The position numbers and the translations under genes were made by a program. A stretch of 30,563 nucleotides of DNA. Source: JAAFIP01 sp043774625 (GTDB taxonomy: Bacteria; Pseudomonadota; Gammaproteobacteria; Burkholderiales; Burkholderiaceae_C). The DNA is taken from NCBI GenBank assembly GCA_043774625.1, contig JAYVTG010000094.1, positions 1-30,563 on the forward strand, written 5' to 3'. The notes under the pieces are model-generated. The model did no database searches. It had not been told where the DNA came from and worked only from the letters and a program-made list of their open reading frames with translations. Below are positions 28,827-30,563 of the stretch, piece after piece; the stretch's first letter is position 1; each line of letters opens with the position of its first letter.

Positions 28827-30299
28827 ATGCATTCCCGCACCGACCCCATAGTAGCCATTGCCACCGCCCCTGGGCGCGGTGCGGTGGGCATTGTGCGGGT
28901 GTCGGGCAAGGCCATAGCGCCGCTGGTGCAGGCCCTGTGTTGCAAAATCCTGAAAGCCCGCGAAGCGACCTACCTGCCCTTTGCTGACGCGCAAGGCCAA
29001 CCTATTGACCACGGCCTGGCGCTTTACTTTCCCGCACCGCACAGCTACACCGGCGAAGATGTGCTGGAGCTGCAGGCCCATGGCGGCCCGGTGGTGTTGC
29101 AACTGCTGCTGGCGCGCTGCATCGAGGCTGCGCACGCCGTGGGTGCTACTGGACAAGCCGTGCTGAAAAACCTGCGTGTGGCAGAACCCGGCGAGTTCAC
29201 CGAACGGGCTTTTTTGAACGACAAGATCGACCTGGCGCAGGCCGAGGCGATTGCCGATTTGATCGACGCCAGCACCGAAGCGGCAGCGCGCAGCGCGAGC
29301 CGCTCTCTGGCGGGTGTTTTCTCGCGCGAGGTACATAGCCTGCGCGACGCGCTCATCAAACTACGCATGCTGGTAGAGGCCACGCTGGACTTTCCTGAAG
29401 AAGAAATCGACCATTTAGAGAGAGCAGATGCGCGTGGACAGCTATCAAAATTGCAGAAAACCACACAACAACTGCTGCAAAAAACCACGCAAGGCGCGTT
29501 GCTGCGCGAAGGCATCAAGGTCGTCATTGCCGGGCAGCCCAATGCCGGTAAAAGCAGCTTGCTCAACGCCCTGGCCGGCGCAGAGCTGGCCATCGTCACG
29601 CCCATTGCAGGCACCACGCGCGACAAGGTGCAGCAAACCATCCAGATCGACGGCGTGCCCTTGCACATCATCGACACGGCGGGTTTGCGCGAGAGCGACG
29701 ACGCGGTAGAACGCATCGGCATCCAGCGTGCGTGGGACGAGATTGCGGCGGCAGATGCGGTGATCCATTTGCATGATCTGGCAGCGGGTTTGGTGGCAGA
29801 TGCGTTACCCGAAGTCGATGCAGATGTTGCTTCTCAAAACCTGCGCGACACCACAAACGCTACAAAAATCGTAGCTGCTCGCGCAGTATTGGCGCTGGCC
29901 ATAGCCAAAAAAGCAGCCAAAAACGTTCCCATCATTGACGTATGGAACAAACTAGACGCCGCGCCCGCCAACGCGATGCATGGCAAGAGCGGCATAGCGC
30001 TGAGCGCCAAAACCGGCGACGGTTTGCAGACTTTGCGTGCCAAGCTTCTGGAAGTCGCCGGTTGGCAAAGTGGCGGCGAAGGCACCTTTATTGCCCGCGA
30101 ACGGCATGTACTGGCGATCAAGGCCGTGCAGTCACATCTGGCCTTGGCCGCGCAACATTTGGCAGCGCAGGCGCAGAGCCTGGACTTGTTGGCCGAAGAG
30201 CTGCGTCTTGCCCAGAACGCTCTGGGCGCGATTACGGGGGAATTTACCGCTGACGACCTGCTAGGCGAGATTTTTTCGCGGTTTTGTATTGGGAAATAG
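28827..30299 (+). CDS. mnmE: tRNA modification GTPase MnmE (TrmE) with enlarged G domain
   Basis: This 490-residue protein begins MHSRTDPIVAIATAPGRGAV. The N-terminal folate-binding domain, the helical domain and the inserted G domain are all present: P-loop GQPNAGKSS at 236-244, GTTRDKV (G2), DTAGLRESDD (G3), WNKLD at 373-377 (G4). The C-terminal FCIGK carries the catalytic Cys-x-Gly-Lys. It partners MnmG in U34 modification. Between G3 and G4 roughly 25 extra residues are present. Residues 345-358 (ATKIVAARAVLALA) are encoded by a 41-nt repeat copy. Confidence 0.97.
   Translation: MHSRTDPIVAIATAPGRGAVGIVRVSGKAIAPLVQALCCKILKAREATYLPFADAQGQPIDHGLALYFPAPHSYTGEDVLELQAHGGPVVLQLLLARCIEAAHAVGATGQAVLKNLRVAEPGEFTERAFLNDKIDLAQAEAIADLIDASTEAAARSASRSLAGVFSREVHSLRDALIKLRMLVEATLDFPEEEIDHLERADARGQLSKLQKTTQQLLQKTTQGALLREGIKVVIAGQPNAGKSSLLNALAGAELAIVTPIAGTTRDKVQQTIQIDGVPLHIIDTAGLRESDDAVERIGIQRAWDEIAAADAVIHLHDLAAGLVADALPEVDADVASQNLRDTTNATKIVAARAVLALAIAKKAAKNVPIIDVWNKLDAAPANAMHGKSGIALSAKTGDGLQTLRAKLLEVAGWQSGGEGTFIARERHVLAIKAVQSHLALAAQHLAAQAQSLDLLAEELRLAQNALGAITGEFTADDLLGEIFSRFCIGK
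29859..29899 (+). repeat. 41-nt repeat copy inside the mnmE G domain
   Basis: GCTACAAAAATCGTAGCTG, then CTCGCGCAGTATTGGCGC, then TGGC. It aligns without gaps to the lipocalin copy (32 of 41 bases identical) and to the intergenic family, including GTAGCTGCTCGCGCA. It is read in the same phase as the lipocalin copy. Confidence 0.68.
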
Positions 30300-30352
30300 C
30301 GCCTTGCTCAGGGGTGGCGAGGAAGTTTGACGTTTCTGTGTGACTTTTGTAT

Positions 30353-30563
30353 AGGCTTGGCAAGGTGTTTGCGGTTCCGCTCATGATGCGGCATACGCAT
30401 AAATCGCGGAGCCCGCAAACACCTAGCCAAGCCTTGAAATGGTTGAGGCGCAACCGTTGAATATCGGCACACTCTGAGGCTGCTACCGTTCAGCGCGCTA
30501 ACCACCAACGCAGCAGGGCGAGCGTATGCTGTTGACCCGATTTTAGGTACTCCTACATGAGGG
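30353..30563 (+). repeat. Structured repeat element, copy B (truncated by window end)
   Basis: Positions 30353-30380 pair with 30406-30434 in a stem of about 28 bp around the 25-nt apical segment 30381-30405, identical to copy A. The arms differ from copy A: here they contain GGCTTGGCAAGGTGTTTGCG with the complement on the other side. The 44 bases at 30520-30563 equal 3759-3802 and form the left arm and loop of the second hairpin, whose right arm lies beyond the window. The element starts about 50 nt after the mnmE stop. Confidence 0.75.

Noticed and set aside
29418..29456. A possible twelfth copy of the 41-nt repeat in mnmE (GGACAGCTATCAAAATTGCAG)
   Set aside because: Only about half of the repeat aligns, with a gap, and the encoded LERADARGQLSKLQ is ordinary MnmE sequence at this position.
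1..30563. CRISPR arrays, tRNA genes, complete insertion sequences
   Set aside because: No regularly spaced direct repeats with unique spacers, no cloverleaf-like segment and no transposase were seen on reading both strands.

Overview
This window is the replication-origin neighbourhood of a betaproteobacterium, most likely a member of the Comamonadaceae (Rhodoferax/Polaromonas-like). The evidence is the gene complement and protein types: dnaA-dnaN-gyrB on one side of the origin, rpmH-rnpA-yidD-yidC-mnmE on the other, and mnmG-rsmG-parA-parB nearby. GC content is moderately high, and a short AT-rich-ended repeat of the comamonad intergenic type recurs throughout. The genus is inferred from sequence style, not from a database match.

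Layout. 1-3418 (minus strand): a truncated beta-class glutathione transferase, a class II aldolase/adducin protein, a glutaredoxin-like protein without a canonical CGFS site, an ORF6N-domain protein and an NADPH-dependent FMN reductase, with repeats between them. 3427-3990: a structured repeat element. 3993-4675: a Phd/VapC-type toxin-antitoxin pair that runs 13 bp short of mnmG. 4689-7659: mnmG and rsmG, which carry four parS-like centromere sites inside their coding sequences. 7660-8321: a gene-free stretch with a large inverted repeat and a 63-nt tandem duplication. 8322-11943: a LysE-type exporter, a lipocalin, parA, a small alpha/beta hydrolase and parB. 12079-14949: a CsgG-like secreted protein and an eight-repeat lipoprotein. 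14959-17058: a divergent pair, an FAD-linked D-lactate dehydrogenase-type oxidase (minus) and a PduO-type cobalamin adenosyltransferase (plus). 17059-20317: an accessory patch with an XRE regulator, a DUF3883 protein, DinD, four repeats and apparent antitoxin-gene remnants. 20342-25839 (minus): gyrB, dnaN, dnaA. 25840-26086: candidate oriC. 26087-30299 (plus): rpmH, rnpA, yidD, yidC, mnmE. The window ends in a second copy of the structured element, cut by the window edge.

How the genes work together. DnaA acts at the boxes around dnaA. ParA and ParB use the parS sites in mnmG/rsmG, about 18-20 kb away, to segregate the origin. MnmG and MnmE together modify tRNA wobble uridines. RnpA, YidD and YidC link tRNA processing with membrane protein insertion.

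The most unusual content is repetitive. A 41-nt repeat occurs eight times between genes and three times inside open reading frames: in the lipocalin signal region, in the hydrolase and in the MnmE G domain. A larger element has an identical 25-nt apical loop in its two copies, but its long stems differ in sequence while remaining self-complementary. That is the pattern expected if the folded structure is what is conserved.
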